64,000 bases of DNA, from the NCBI GenBank assembly GCA_023388965.1, contig JAEWFF010000004.1, positions 131,501 through 195,500 on the forward strand. Direction: 5' to 3'. The notes under the pieces were generated by a model that made no database searches, was not told where the DNA came from, and was given only the letters and a program-made list of their open reading frames with translations. The position numbers and the translations under genes were made by a program. Positions 27,532 to 36,622 of this stretch are shown one piece after another; position 1 is the stretch's first letter; each line of letters opens with the position of its first letter. The DNA is from Pseudomonadota bacterium. Lineage in GTDB: Bacteria; Pseudomonadota; Alphaproteobacteria; Rhizobiales; Methylopilaceae.

Positions 27532-28636
27532 TTCTCACGCGCACATCGTGGCCGACGGTCCATGGACCTCGGCAACGGCCGAGACGCCCGACGCGCTGCG
27601 CGTCGAACAGGTCGATGCCGCGACATGGGATGCCGCCCTCGAAGCGTTCGACGACGTTAATTACGAGCAGACGGCCGCCTATGCAGAACGGCGCTGGGGC
27701 AGTGAACATGTGATCTGCCTGCTTGTTCGCGAACGCGGCGCGCTTGTCGGCGCCGCCTGCCACGGGCTGATCCGCGTTCCGCTGCTGGGCAAAATCGGCT
27801 TCTGCAAATACGGGCCGGTATGGCGGGTGAAGGGCGGGTCCGCGGACCCGCACCAATATCGCCGTATCGTGCAGACGCTTCTCGACCATGCCGGAGATAC
27901 CGGCCTTGCCCTGACCATCGTGCCGCGCGCGCATCCCGTCTACACGGAACTGGAGGCCGCGGAACTTGCCGCGCTCGGTTTGCGTGCCCGCCCCTGCCTC
28001 AACGGCGATCATTACATCGTGGACGCGACGCTTTCGGCCGAGGAGCAGATGGCCAGCTTCACGGCGCCATGCCGCGCCAATATGCGCAAAGCGCTCGGCA
28101 CCGGCGTCACGGTCACGGAACTCGACGATTTCACGATCTTCGACCGGCTCGATGCCGAGATGAAGGGCCGCAAGGGAATCGTCATCTTCCGTCCGCAGGA
28201 TGTGTTGCCCGCGCTCACGCAGGCACTTCCCGTCCCCCTTCGTCCTTACGGCCTCGTCGCCTGGCACGAAGGCAAACCGGTCGCGGCGCATATCTACGGA
28301 ATTCTCGGCGACACGGCCTATTATCTCTACGGCGCAACGAGCCGCGACGCCCTTCCCGTCCGCGCCGGCTATCGCCTGCATTGGGAAACGCTCGAACGCA
28401 TTCGCGGCCGGGCGCGTTGGTACGATCTCGGGATTTCTTCCGAAAATCCCGGCATGCAGCGGGTGAAGGAGGGGCTCATCGGCAAGCGCGGCAAGCTCGT
28501 GATCGTCCCGCACGAATTCGATTACGCGCCGGATGCGCATGCGCGCGCCGTGCTTGCGGCGGTTCACGCCTTGCGGTCGCTGCGGCGCAGTTCCATCGCG
28601 CTCGCGGGTACGCTGAAAGCTAAATCCAGCCCATAA
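27524..28636 (+). CDS. FemAB-like GNAT-fold acyl/aminoacyl transferase
   Basis: This 370-residue protein carries tandem GNAT-like halves as in FemAB or exopolysaccharide-linked 'peptidoglycan bridge' transferases. Evidence includes 'YEQTAAYAERRWGSEHV' near the N-terminus, 'FTAPCRANMRKALGTGVTV' mid-protein, and the GNAT_2-type end 'YGATSRDALPVRAGYRLHWE'. The start at 27524 overlaps the acyltransferase-like gene by 8 bases. It ends overlapping the convergent hemH by 17 bases. Likely transfers an acyl or amino-acyl group to a cell-surface polymer; the exact substrate is unknown. Confidence 0.75.
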   Translation: MASSHAHIVADGPWTSATAETPDALRVEQVDAATWDAALEAFDDVNYEQTAAYAERRWGSEHVICLLVRERGALVGAACHGLIRVPLLGKIGFCKYGPVWRVKGGSADPHQYRRIVQTLLDHAGDTGLALTIVPRAHPVYTELEAAELAALGLRARPCLNGDHYIVDATLSAEEQMASFTAPCRANMRKALGTGVTVTELDDFTIFDRLDAEMKGRKGIVIFRPQDVLPALTQALPVPLRPYGLVAWHEGKPVAAHIYGILGDTAYYLYGATSRDALPVRAGYRLHWETLERIRGRARWYDLGISSENPGMQRVKEGLIGKRGKLVIVPHEFDYAPDAHARAVLAAVHALRSLRRSSIALAGTLKAKSSP

Positions 28637-29687
28637 GCTCGCGGCGGACCACCGCCTCGATCACGTCCATGCCCTCTTTCGAATCGTTGAGGCATGGGAT
28701 GGCCGTGAAGTTCCTGCCGCCATTGGCGCGGAAGATGTCGGCGTTCTCGATGCCGATCTCCTCGATCGTCTCAAGGCAATCGGCGGTGAAGCCCGGCGTA
28801 ATGACGGCGATATTGCCGACACCGGCCTTGGCCAGCTTCTCGACGGTCTTGTCGGTGTAAGGCTGCAGCCATTCCTCCGGCCCGAAGCGCGACTGGAAGG
28901 TCATGATGACTTCGGTGTCCTTCATGCCGAGCGCGGCGCGGTAGAGACTGGCCGTTTCCTCGCAGTGCCTGCGATAGGGATCGCCCTTGTCGGCATAGCT
29001 TTTCGGGATGCCGTGGAAGGACGCGATGATCGTGTCCGGCACCCAATCGAGCGTCTTGAGATGGGCTTTCGTCGAGGCCACCAGCGCACCGATATATGCG
29101 GGGTCGCGCTGCCAGGGCGGCGCGATGCGCAGGGCCGGCTGCCAGCGCATGGTCTTGAGCTTGTCGAACACCTTGTCGCCGACGGTTGCGGTCGTTGCCG
29201 CCGCATATTGCGGATAGAGCGGAATAACGACGAGTCGGTCGCAGCCCGCCGCGTGAAGCGCATCGATACGCTCCGAAATCGACGGGAAGCCGTAGCGCAT
29301 GGCCCAGTCGACAAGGATCGCGTCGCCGAATTGCCCGAGACGGGCCTGAAGCTTCTCCGCCTGCGAACGGGTGAAGGTCTTCAGCGGGCCTTCGTCCCTG
29401 TCGCGGTTCCAGACCGTCTCGTAATCCTTGCCCTTCTTCTGCGGGCGTACCGACAGGACGAAGAGATTGAGAACCGGCAGCCATTTCCAGCGCGGTTCCT
29501 CGATGACCCGGCGGTCCGACAGGAATTCCTTGAGATAGGCCCGCATGGGCCAATAGGACGTGCCCTCAGGCGTGCCGAGATTGACGAGCAGGACGCCGAT
29601 CCTGCCGGTTTCCGCCTTCGGTGTTGCCGGCGGTTTGCGGGTGCGGGCAGGAGCGGGTTTGGGGCGAGGGGCAGGCTTTTTGGTCAT
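28620..29687 (-). CDS. hemH: Ferrochelatase
   Basis: The 355-residue enzyme inserts ferrous iron into protoporphyrin IX, the last step of heme b synthesis. Visible motifs are 'VLLVNLGTPEGTS', 'LVVIPLYPQYAAATT', the catalytic His in 'IIASFHGIPKSY', 'FQSRFGPEEWLQPYT' and 'GFTADCLETIEEI'. A Lys/Pro/Ala-rich N-terminal extension of about 35 residues precedes the catalytic core. The start at 29687 is chosen because earlier in-frame codons add no conserved sequence. Confidence 0.95.
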   Translation of the reverse strand: MTKKPAPRPKPAPARTRKPPATPKAETGRIGVLLVNLGTPEGTSYWPMRAYLKEFLSDRRVIEEPRWKWLPVLNLFVLSVRPQKKGKDYETVWNRDRDEGPLKTFTRSQAEKLQARLGQFGDAILVDWAMRYGFPSISERIDALHAAGCDRLVVIPLYPQYAAATTATVGDKVFDKLKTMRWQPALRIAPPWQRDPAYIGALVASTKAHLKTLDWVPDTIIASFHGIPKSYADKGDPYRRHCEETASLYRAALGMKDTEVIMTFQSRFGPEEWLQPYTDKTVEKLAKAGVGNIAVITPGFTADCLETIEEIGIENADIFRANGGRNFTAIPCLNDSKEGMDVIEAVVRRELMGWI

Positions 29688-29732
29688 GCTCCACTCATAG
29701 GACGCATTTGCCATGCGTGCCAATGATGCCGA

Positions 29733-31382
29733 TCAAGCCGCGGGCACGCCGGTTGCCAGAAGGCCGCCGATGAGGATCAGGCCGAGAGCGAGAACGGCGA
29801 AGCCGGCTGCGATCTCGATCACGCGCAGGAGGTTTCGGGTCCGGGGCCGCGACGATCCTGCCGCGAGTTTCAGCGCGACGTCCTTGGCGACGACGGCAAG
29901 CGTCGCGATGCAGGCAACGGTGATCGCGGTGCCGAACGCCATGGCGAAGGTTGCGGCTACCCCGGCCCACAAGAGCCCCTGGGCAAGCGCGAAGACGAGA
30001 ACGATGAGCGCGCCGGTACAGGGCCGCAGCCCCACCGCGATGACGGCCGCGCCTGCACGGCGCCAGCCGAATTCGCCGTCGAGGTCCTTCAGGTCGGGCC
30101 CATGCCGATGATCGCAGTTCTCGTCATGGACATGGCCGGCGCGCGCCGGAATGAGGCTGCGGCGGAACAGGAGCGCAACACCGAGCAGGACGACGAGGCC
30201 ATAGCTCGCCGCCTCCATCCACCACGCGGCCACACCCATGGCCTTCGACGTGGCACCGAGAGCCACGGCAAATGTGCCGACAATCGCAACCGCGACAATC
30301 GCCTGCACGAAGGCCGCGGCGAAGGAAATGGCGATGCCGCGCCTGAGCGTTTCGCCGGTCGCGAGCAGATAGGAGGAGATGACCGCCTTGCCGTGGCCGG
30401 GTCCGGCGGCATGGAACACGCCATAGGCGAAACTGAGCGCGGCAAGCAGAAGCCAGCCATGGCCGCCCTCTTTCGTCGCCTTCACCGCATCGGACATCTT
30501 TGCGTAGAACGCCGCCTGTTTCTGCGCGATCCAGGCAAAGGGCGCCCAGGCGGATGTCGCGCCGAAATTGCCGTCGGGCTGCACGATGCCGAACGGACCG
30601 AGCGCAGCGTTCGAGGAAGCCGGCGCAGCGGCGCCCAGCGCGTTTCCGGGCATACGCTGCAGGGGATCGGACTGGGCAATGCTGAGCGCCTGTTCGACAC
30701 GCGCCAGCGGATCGGGCTCGGGCGGCGGAGGCGGCTTGAGCGATTCGGCGTAGGCGATCGCATCCGCACCGCAGCGCACGGCCATCGTATTGGCGAACTG
30801 CTTGCCCCAGCCCGCATCGGGATCGAGATTGGCGAAGAAATCCTCGGTGAGTTTTTTCGCTTCTTCCGTGCTGGTGCCCGGACCTTCGACATCGATCCGG
30901 CAGTCCTCCGCCGCGCCTTCGAGCGAAGCGGGCTGCTCAGTGGCGAGATCGAAGGCAACGAAATAGCTCGGATCGTAGACATCGAGTTTGAGCGTGCCGG
31001 CCGCGGAGGCCGAGGCAACCGGCAGCGTGAAATGAAGCGTCAGCGCCGTGCCGTCATGGTCGAGCCAGTAATCGACCGGCTCGCTGAACGTGACATCCTT
31101 CGCATAGGTGAAGAAGTCGAACTCCCTCAGCGAGGTGACGTTCACTTCCGCCAGATCCTGCAATTCCTCGCGGGAGAGATGGCCGCTCGAATCCGTATCG
31201 AGCCCCTGAGTGGCGAAGGACGAGAACATGTCGTCGAAGCGCCAGGAATGCTTCACCGCGGCGAGCTTGCCGCCGGCATAGACAAGCGTGCTCTGCACCG
31301 TCACGAAGACATGCGGATGCGCCGCCGCCGGAACGGCGAGCCCGACAAGCACGGCAAATATGAGAAGGCCCCGGCGCAGCAT
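29733..31382 (-). CDS. DUF1007-NicO fusion, nickel/cobalt exporter-like protein
   Basis: This 549-residue protein joins a signal peptide and periplasmic DUF1007 domain (starting 'AHPHVFVTVQSTLVYAGG', to about residue 215) to a NicO/RcnA-type membrane half with six helices. The membrane half has 'AAGPGHGKAVISSYLLATGETLRRG' and 'GLRPCTGALIVLVFALAQG', both RcnA-like, and a His-rich cytoplasmic loop (HVHDENCDHRHG) that could bind metal. Predicted role: export of divalent metal such as Ni or Co. The two parts are usually separate or fused genes in alphaproteobacteria. It lies 45 bases downstream of hemH's start side, on the same strand as hemH. Confidence 0.8.
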   Translation of the reverse strand: MLRRGLLIFAVLVGLAVPAAAHPHVFVTVQSTLVYAGGKLAAVKHSWRFDDMFSSFATQGLDTDSSGHLSREELQDLAEVNVTSLREFDFFTYAKDVTFSEPVDYWLDHDGTALTLHFTLPVASASAAGTLKLDVYDPSYFVAFDLATEQPASLEGAAEDCRIDVEGPGTSTEEAKKLTEDFFANLDPDAGWGKQFANTMAVRCGADAIAYAESLKPPPPPEPDPLARVEQALSIAQSDPLQRMPGNALGAAAPASSNAALGPFGIVQPDGNFGATSAWAPFAWIAQKQAAFYAKMSDAVKATKEGGHGWLLLAALSFAYGVFHAAGPGHGKAVISSYLLATGETLRRGIAISFAAAFVQAIVAVAIVGTFAVALGATSKAMGVAAWWMEAASYGLVVLLGVALLFRRSLIPARAGHVHDENCDHRHGPDLKDLDGEFGWRRAGAAVIAVGLRPCTGALIVLVFALAQGLLWAGVAATFAMAFGTAITVACIATLAVVAKDVALKLAAGSSRPRTRNLLRVIEIAAGFAVLALGLILIGGLLATGVPAA

Positions 31383-31420
31383 GAGGCCAGACAGCCGGTG
31401 AGTGCGGCTGAAACAAGGCG

Positions 31421-32119
31421 TCACGCCGCCTCTCCCAAAGGCGCGCGCAGGACGAGGCTGAACGGCGCGCCGGGTTCCGGCTCCCGGAAGACGCATAATG
31501 TGCGCACGTCCAGAGCCTCGCCGCTCACCTCGCGGGCAAACGCATCAGCAAGAGCCGCGAACACCGCATCGCGTTTGTCCTCCGGCAGGGGGCCGGCGAG
31601 CGTGAGGTGGAACATGAAATCCTCGAACACATAGGGATAGCCCCAGCGGTCGAGATGCGCGGTCTGCCGCTCCGAAAGGCCGGACGCGATACGTTTGGCG
31701 CGATCGTCTTCCGTCAGCGGCGCGCGGAAGGAATCGAATTCCGATACACAGGCATTGGCCAGTTCCAGCACGCGCGGTTCGGCATAGGCCGGCGTGAGGA
31801 AGACGAAGCGGCCGGAGAGCTCCGGCACCAGCGGAATGTCATGTATGGCCGGACGGGCGGCAGCGAACCGGCGGACTGCGGCAAACAGATCCTCCTCGGT
31901 CGCGCCTTCGTGAAGCGTGAACGGCGCCTTCAAGGTCGCGTGGAAACCGTAGCGACGCGGGGATGCGGTGAAGGCCGTCCATTCTTCCGGCGAAAATTGC
32001 GGCGGCACTTTCCGCGCCACCTCTTCGCCGGTTTCGGCGTCGCGGCCGAGCACGAGATTGCCGAATTGCCAGAGGCGGGTGCCGCGCTCGGGCGCCGCGT
32101 AAATCGCATAGCGCGGCAT
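31421..32119 (-). CDS. DUF1045 protein of phosphonate metabolism (2H phosphoesterase-like)
   Basis: The 232-residue product has two H-x-T/S-type motifs: 'YGFHATLKAPFTL' and 'FMFHLTLAGPLP', the hallmark of 2H phosphoesterases. It matches the protein often encoded next to phn C-P lyase operons. The start at 32119 (MPRYAIYAAPERG) lies 4 bases after the phnM stop, so the pair is one transcript. The exact reaction is not established for the family; ring-opening of a cyclic phosphate intermediate is plausible. Confidence 0.85.
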   Translation of the reverse strand: MPRYAIYAAPERGTRLWQFGNLVLGRDAETGEEVARKVPPQFSPEEWTAFTASPRRYGFHATLKAPFTLHEGATEEDLFAAVRRFAAARPAIHDIPLVPELSGRFVFLTPAYAEPRVLELANACVSEFDSFRAPLTEDDRAKRIASGLSERQTAHLDRWGYPYVFEDFMFHLTLAGPLPEDKRDAVFAALADAFAREVSGEALDVRTLCVFREPEPGAPFSLVLRAPLGEAA

Positions 32120-32123
32120 CGGC

Positions 32124-33260
32124 TCAGAATACCCTTTGCCCGGCGGCGATGACCGCGCGCACGACGGGCGTGCCATCGATAATGTTGAAGCGCACCAGAT
32201 CGGCGCGCAGGCCCGGCGCGAGGCGGCCGCGATCGGACAGGCCGAGCATGTCGGCCGCACGCCATGTGACGAGGCCGACCGCCTCGTGCAGCGGCATGGT
32301 CTTGCTCGCGAGAACATTGACCGCCTGCAGCAGGCTGGCCGGCACATAATCGGACGACAGGACGTCGAGCAGCCCCTGCGCCGCAAGTTCGACGACCGAG
32401 ACGCCGCCGGAATGCGAGCCGCCGCGCACGACATTGGGCGCGCCGCCGACAGTTTTCATGCCGCAATCGCGTGCGGCACGGGCGGCCTCCAGAGTGGTCG
32501 GGAATTCGGAAATCGTGCAGCCGGCGCGATGAGCCTCGGCGACGTGCTCTATCGTCGTGTCATCATGGCTCGCAAGCGGAACGCCCCGCTCGCGGAAGAA
32601 GGCGACGGCCCTCTCGAAATTCGCCTTGGCCGCCGACGTTCCGCGATCGATCTCGGCGGCGATAATGCGGTCGATCTCCGCATCGGTGCGGCCCTCGCCG
32701 GCCACGAAGCGGCGATAATGCGCGACATCGCGCCATTGGCGCTGGCCCGGCGTGTGGTCCATCAGGCTGGCGAGCGCGGCATTGTCGGCGACGCAGCTCT
32801 GTTCGAGCCGCGCCATCATTCCGGCATCGGTGGTTTCGCAGCGCAGATGCAGGCGATGATCAGCGCGGAACAGGCCCTTGGCCATGCCATGGTTCACCGC
32901 ATCCACCATGGGCTTCATGATCTTCGGCCGGTAATCCTTGCCGTCGTCATAGCCGCCGACGCAGATCGCGTCATAGACGGTGGTGATGCCGGACGCGACG
33001 ATCTGGGCGTCATGGGCCAGCGCGGAGGCGAGGCCGTCGGGCCAGAACGCGCCCGGACGCGGCATGAAATGGCGCTCGAGATTGTCGGTGTGGCACTCGA
33101 TGAGGCCGGGCGCGACGAAATCGCCCCCGGCATCCTCGGCACCGGGAGCGCGGCTCGCGCCGGGCTGGATATCCGCGAGTCCGTCCGGCCCGTAGACCAG
33201 AGTGCCACGCACGACGCCCTGCCCGGTGACGAGCTGCGCATTTGTCAGGATGACCGCCAT
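32124..33260 (-). CDS. phnM: Ribose-1-methylphosphonate 5-triphosphate diphosphohydrolase PhnM
   Basis: The 378-residue amidohydrolase-superfamily enzyme releases diphosphate from the ribose-triphosphate phosphonate intermediate of the C-P lyase pathway. Metal-binding motifs 'LIECHTDNLERH' and later 'LASHDDTTIEH' and 'LSSDYVPASLL' are characteristic of PhnM. No phnGHIJKL genes lie in the window; only the DUF1045 partner follows. Confidence 0.93.
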   Translation of the reverse strand: MAVILTNAQLVTGQGVVRGTLVYGPDGLADIQPGASRAPGAEDAGGDFVAPGLIECHTDNLERHFMPRPGAFWPDGLASALAHDAQIVASGITTVYDAICVGGYDDGKDYRPKIMKPMVDAVNHGMAKGLFRADHRLHLRCETTDAGMMARLEQSCVADNAALASLMDHTPGQRQWRDVAHYRRFVAGEGRTDAEIDRIIAAEIDRGTSAAKANFERAVAFFRERGVPLASHDDTTIEHVAEAHRAGCTISEFPTTLEAARAARDCGMKTVGGAPNVVRGGSHSGGVSVVELAAQGLLDVLSSDYVPASLLQAVNVLASKTMPLHEAVGLVTWRAADMLGLSDRGRLAPGLRADLVRFNIIDGTPVVRAVIAAGQRVF

Positions 33261-33298
33261 CGGCGGCTTTATACGGGTTTTGCGGGATGGGGACAGCC

Positions 33299-33345
33299 TC
33301 CCTCATCCTGAGGAGGCGCGAAGCGCCGTCTCGAAGGATGCGGGC
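33299..33345. repeat. Hyphomicrobiales-type dispersed palindrome (family 3)
   Basis: The sequence 'CCTCATCCTGAGGAG' is followed by a GGCGCGAAGCGCC hairpin and 'GTCTCGAAGGATG', the well-known interspersed repeat of many Hyphomicrobiales genomes. It lies between phnM and the nrdA control region. Confidence 0.75.
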
Positions 33346-33522
33346 AAAACGAACCGCGCAGCACCCGTTTGACGCGCAAACCTGCCCACAAGATGTAGCC
33401 CTCAAAAATCGGGCCATCCACCGGTTACGCACAGTGCCTCTATCGCCTGCAATCCGAGGCAAATCCCCGCAATTAACAGAAGCGGGAGATGAGGCCGTTA
33501 ACCTCTCGTTAATATCTTCAAC

Positions 33523-33538
33523 ACACTATATATAGACG
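33523..33538 (+). promoter_or_regulatory. NrdR box 1 upstream of nrdA
   Basis: ACACTATATATAGACG matches 13 of 16 positions of the NrdR consensus ACACWATATATWGTGT. It overlaps an A/T-rich stretch that could serve as the -10 region. Confidence 0.7.
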
Positions 33539-33540
33539 AT

Positions 33541-33710
33541 GGATCGCACATGGACCGCAATTTGTTGTCTTTTTGTGACAGGCGGTCCCCGATCCACAGG
33601 TGCGCTGTGAGGATCGTCAAAACGGGGTTTCGACTCAGGGCGCAATGGCTGAATCTAAGAGTGGGTAAGCGGTGCGTCCGCCGGGGCAGCGGGCCTGTGG
33701 GCCCGCAACG
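33541..33710 (+). other. Structured leader between the two NrdR boxes
   Basis: A nested stem uses GGATC/GATCC (33541-33545 with 33591-33595), GGACCGC/GCGGTCC (33552-33558 with 33582-33588) and an inner TGTC/GACA. A second hairpin GCGGGCC/GGCCCGC sits near 33689-33706. The gap 33261-33736 therefore holds a repeat, two NrdR boxes and this leader; no gene is seen. Confidence 0.5.
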
Positions 33711-33713
33711 AAA

Positions 33714-33729
33714 TCACTATATATGGGGT
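33714..33729 (+). promoter_or_regulatory. NrdR box 2 at the nrdA start
   Basis: TCACTATATATGGGGT matches the left half and centre of the NrdR consensus. It ends 7 bases before the nrdA ATG, overlapping the ribosome-binding region, and lies 191 bases from box 1. Confidence 0.6.
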
Positions 33730-33736
33730 CTTACAG

Positions 33737-36622
33737 ATGGGCATTAATGTCGAGGTCGACCATGACGGTCAGGAGCGTGTTCCGGTGTCGGTGAGCCCGA
33801 GTGCCCAGCCTCAGATTACGGCCGAACCCGGCTATCAGGTCATCCGGCGCAACGGCTCGGTGACGCCGTTTGACCTTGGCAAGATCAAGGTCGCGGTGCG
33901 CAAGGCGTTCCTCGCCGTCGAGGGATCGGCGGCGGCGGCCTCGGCGCGCGTGCACGACGCGGTCGACGAGGTCGCGGCCGGTGTCTGGCAGGGCCTGACG
34001 CGGCGCGGCGGCGAAGGCCGCACCTTCCATATCGAAGACATCCAGGACCAGGTCGAACTCGCTCTGATGCGCGGCGAGCACCACAAGGTGGCGCGCGCCT
34101 ATGTTCTTTATCGCGAGGAGCGCGCCCGTCAGCGCCGCGAGGAACAGGCCGCCAAAAACGAGGCCGAAGCTGCGCCGAAGCTGAAGGTGAAAGGCCTCGA
34201 CGGCACGCTGAAGCCGCTTGACGAAAAGCGCCTGCAGAACCTCGTCAAGGAAGCGGTCGCGGGCCTCGAAGGCACGAGCGCCGAGCCGGTTCTCGCCGAG
34301 ACCCGCCGCAATCTTTACGACGGCATCACGCAGGACGAACTGGCGCTCGCGAGCATCATGGCGGCGCGCACCCTCGTCGAGCAGGAGCCGAATTATGCGT
34401 ACGTCTCCGCGCGCCTTCTGCTCGACAAGCTGCGCCGCGAAGCCCTGACCTTCGTCCATGGCCGCGAGACGCAGGCCACGCAGAAGGACATGGAGAAGGG
34501 TTATGCGATCTATTTCGAAGCCTATGTGAAGAAGGGCGTCGAGCACGATCTGCTCGACAAGGAATTGCTGCTGTTCGACGTCAAGAAGCTCGCCGCCGCG
34601 CTGAAGCCGGAACGCGATCATCTATTCCAGTTCCTCGGCCTGCAGACCCTCTACGACCGCTATTTCCTGCATTCCGACGGCACGCGGTTCGAACTGCCTC
34701 AGGCCTTCTTCATGCGCGTCGCGATGGGCCTCGCCGTCCGCGAAATACAGCGTGAGGACAAGGCGATCGAGTTCTACAATTTGATCTCCTCGTTCGACTT
34801 CATGTGCTCGACGCCGACGCTCTTCAATTCGGGCACGCCGCGTCCGCAGCTCTCCTCCTGCTTCCTGACCACGGTGCCGGACGATCTCGACGGCATCTTC
34901 AAGTCGATCAAGGACAATGCCCTGCTCGCCAAATATTCCGGCGGCCTCGGCAATGACTGGACGCGCGTGCGCGGCCTCGGCGCCCATATCAAGGGCACGA
35001 ACGGGGAAAGCCAGGGCGTGGTGCCGTTCCTGAAAGTCGCGAACGACACCGCGATTGCGGTGAACCAGGGCGGCAAGCGCAAGGGCGCCGTCTGTGCGTA
35101 CCTTGAAACCTGGCACATCGACATGGAGGAATTCCTCGATCTGCGCAAGAACACCGGCGACGACCGCCGCCGTACGCACGACATGAACACCGCAAACTGG
35201 GTTCCGGATCTGTTCATGCAGCGCGTGGACGAGGACGGCCAGTGGACCCTGTTCTCGCCGGACGAGACGCCGGACCTGCACGATCTGACCGGCAAGGCCT
35301 TCGCCGAGCGCTATGCCTATTACGAGGACAAGGCCGGACGCGGCGAGATGCGCGTGCACAAGGAAGTGCGCGCGCAGGATCTGTGGCGCAAAATGCTGAC
35401 CATGCTGTTCGAGACGGGCCATCCGTGGATCACGTTCAAGGACCCGTGCAATCTGCGCTCGCCGCAGCAGCATATCGGCGTCGTGCATTCCTCCAATCTG
35501 TGCACCGAGATCACGCTCAACACCTCCGACACGGAAGTCGCGGTCTGCAATCTCGGCTCGGTCAACCTTGCCAATCACATTCATGACGGCAAGCTCGACT
35601 ACGCCCAGCTCGAGCGTACGGTCAAGACCGCGATGCGCATGCTCGACAATGTGATCGACGTGAATTTCTACACGATCCCGGAAGCGCGCAATTCCAACCT
35701 GCAGCACCGCCCGGTCGGCCTCGGCCTGATGGGCTTCCAGGACGCGCTGAACATCATGCGCATGCCCTACGCTTCCGACGCGGCGGTGGATTTCGCCGAC
35801 GAGAGCATGGAGGCGATCTCCTATCACGCGATCTCCGCCTCGGTGGACCTTGCCGCCGAGCGCGGCCGCTATCCGAGCTTCGAGGGCTCGCTGTGGTCGC
35901 GGGGCATTCTGCCGCTCGACAGCATCCGCATCGTCGATGATGCGCGCGGCGCCGAGGTCAATGTCGACCGCTCGTCGCGGCTCGATTGGGAGGCGCTGCG
36001 CAAGCGCGTACAGACGACCGGCATGCGCAATTCCAACACGATGGCGATCGCGCCGACCGCGACGATCTCGAACATCTGCGGTGTCATGCAGTCGATCGAG
36101 CCCGCCTACCAGAACCTGTTCGTCAAATCGAACATGTCGGGCGATTTCACCGTCGTGAACGAGCATCTCGTGCGTGACCTTAAGGCGCGCGGCCTGTGGG
36201 ACGAGGTGATGGTGTCGGATCTCAAATATTTCGACGGTTCGGTCGGTGCCATCGACCGCATCCCCGACGATCTGAAGGCGATCTACGCGACCGCGTTCGA
36301 GATCGATTCGTCCTGGCTGATCGAGGCGGCGGCGCGCCGCCAGAAATGGATCGACCAGGCGCAGTCGCTGAACCTCTACATCGCCAATCCCAACGGCAAG
36401 AAGCTCGATCAGCTTTACCGTCTGGCGTGGAAGCGCGGCCTGAAGACGACCTATTATCTGCGCTCGCGCTCGGCGACGCATGTCGAGAAATCGACGCTTA
36501 AGGGCACCGATGGCAAGCTGAACGCGGTTTCCGCCACCGTGACGGCGGCCCCGGCGGCCGAATTCATCGAAATCGGCAAGGCCTGCTCGATCGAAGACCC
36601 CGAATGCGAAGCCTGTCAGTGA
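33737..36622 (+). CDS. nrdA: Ribonucleotide reductase class I, alpha subunit
   Basis: The 961-residue catalytic subunit reduces ribonucleoside diphosphates. An ATP-cone spans about residues 33-125 (YQVIRRNGSVTPFDLGKI). A second, more diverged cone-like segment spans about 150-235 (GTLKPLDEKRLQNLV ... NYAYVSARLLLDKL). The active site has Cys375 and Cys604 (redox pair), radical Cys589 with Asn587 and Glu591 in 'SNLCTEITLN', and the C-terminal Cys957/Cys960 shuttle (CEACQ). Length and tandem cones resemble Pseudomonas NrdA. nrdB follows after a 54-base gap containing a perfect hairpin over the stop codon. Confidence 0.96.
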   Translation: MGINVEVDHDGQERVPVSVSPSAQPQITAEPGYQVIRRNGSVTPFDLGKIKVAVRKAFLAVEGSAAAASARVHDAVDEVAAGVWQGLTRRGGEGRTFHIEDIQDQVELALMRGEHHKVARAYVLYREERARQRREEQAAKNEAEAAPKLKVKGLDGTLKPLDEKRLQNLVKEAVAGLEGTSAEPVLAETRRNLYDGITQDELALASIMAARTLVEQEPNYAYVSARLLLDKLRREALTFVHGRETQATQKDMEKGYAIYFEAYVKKGVEHDLLDKELLLFDVKKLAAALKPERDHLFQFLGLQTLYDRYFLHSDGTRFELPQAFFMRVAMGLAVREIQREDKAIEFYNLISSFDFMCSTPTLFNSGTPRPQLSSCFLTTVPDDLDGIFKSIKDNALLAKYSGGLGNDWTRVRGLGAHIKGTNGESQGVVPFLKVANDTAIAVNQGGKRKGAVCAYLETWHIDMEEFLDLRKNTGDDRRRTHDMNTANWVPDLFMQRVDEDGQWTLFSPDETPDLHDLTGKAFAERYAYYEDKAGRGEMRVHKEVRAQDLWRKMLTMLFETGHPWITFKDPCNLRSPQQHIGVVHSSNLCTEITLNTSDTEVAVCNLGSVNLANHIHDGKLDYAQLERTVKTAMRMLDNVIDVNFYTIPEARNSNLQHRPVGLGLMGFQDALNIMRMPYASDAAVDFADESMEAISYHAISASVDLAAERGRYPSFEGSLWSRGILPLDSIRIVDDARGAEVNVDRSSRLDWEALRKRVQTTGMRNSNTMAIAPTATISNICGVMQSIEPAYQNLFVKSNMSGDFTVVNEHLVRDLKARGLWDEVMVSDLKYFDGSVGAIDRIPDDLKAIYATAFEIDSSWLIEAAARRQKWIDQAQSLNLYIANPNGKKLDQLYRLAWKRGLKTTYYLRSRSATHVEKSTLKGTDGKLNAVSATVTAAPAAEFIEIGKACSIEDPECEACQ

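Noticed and set aside
33540..33736. Cobalamin riboswitch before nrdA
   Set aside because: No B12 box or conserved core is present; only simple hairpins and NrdR boxes are seen.
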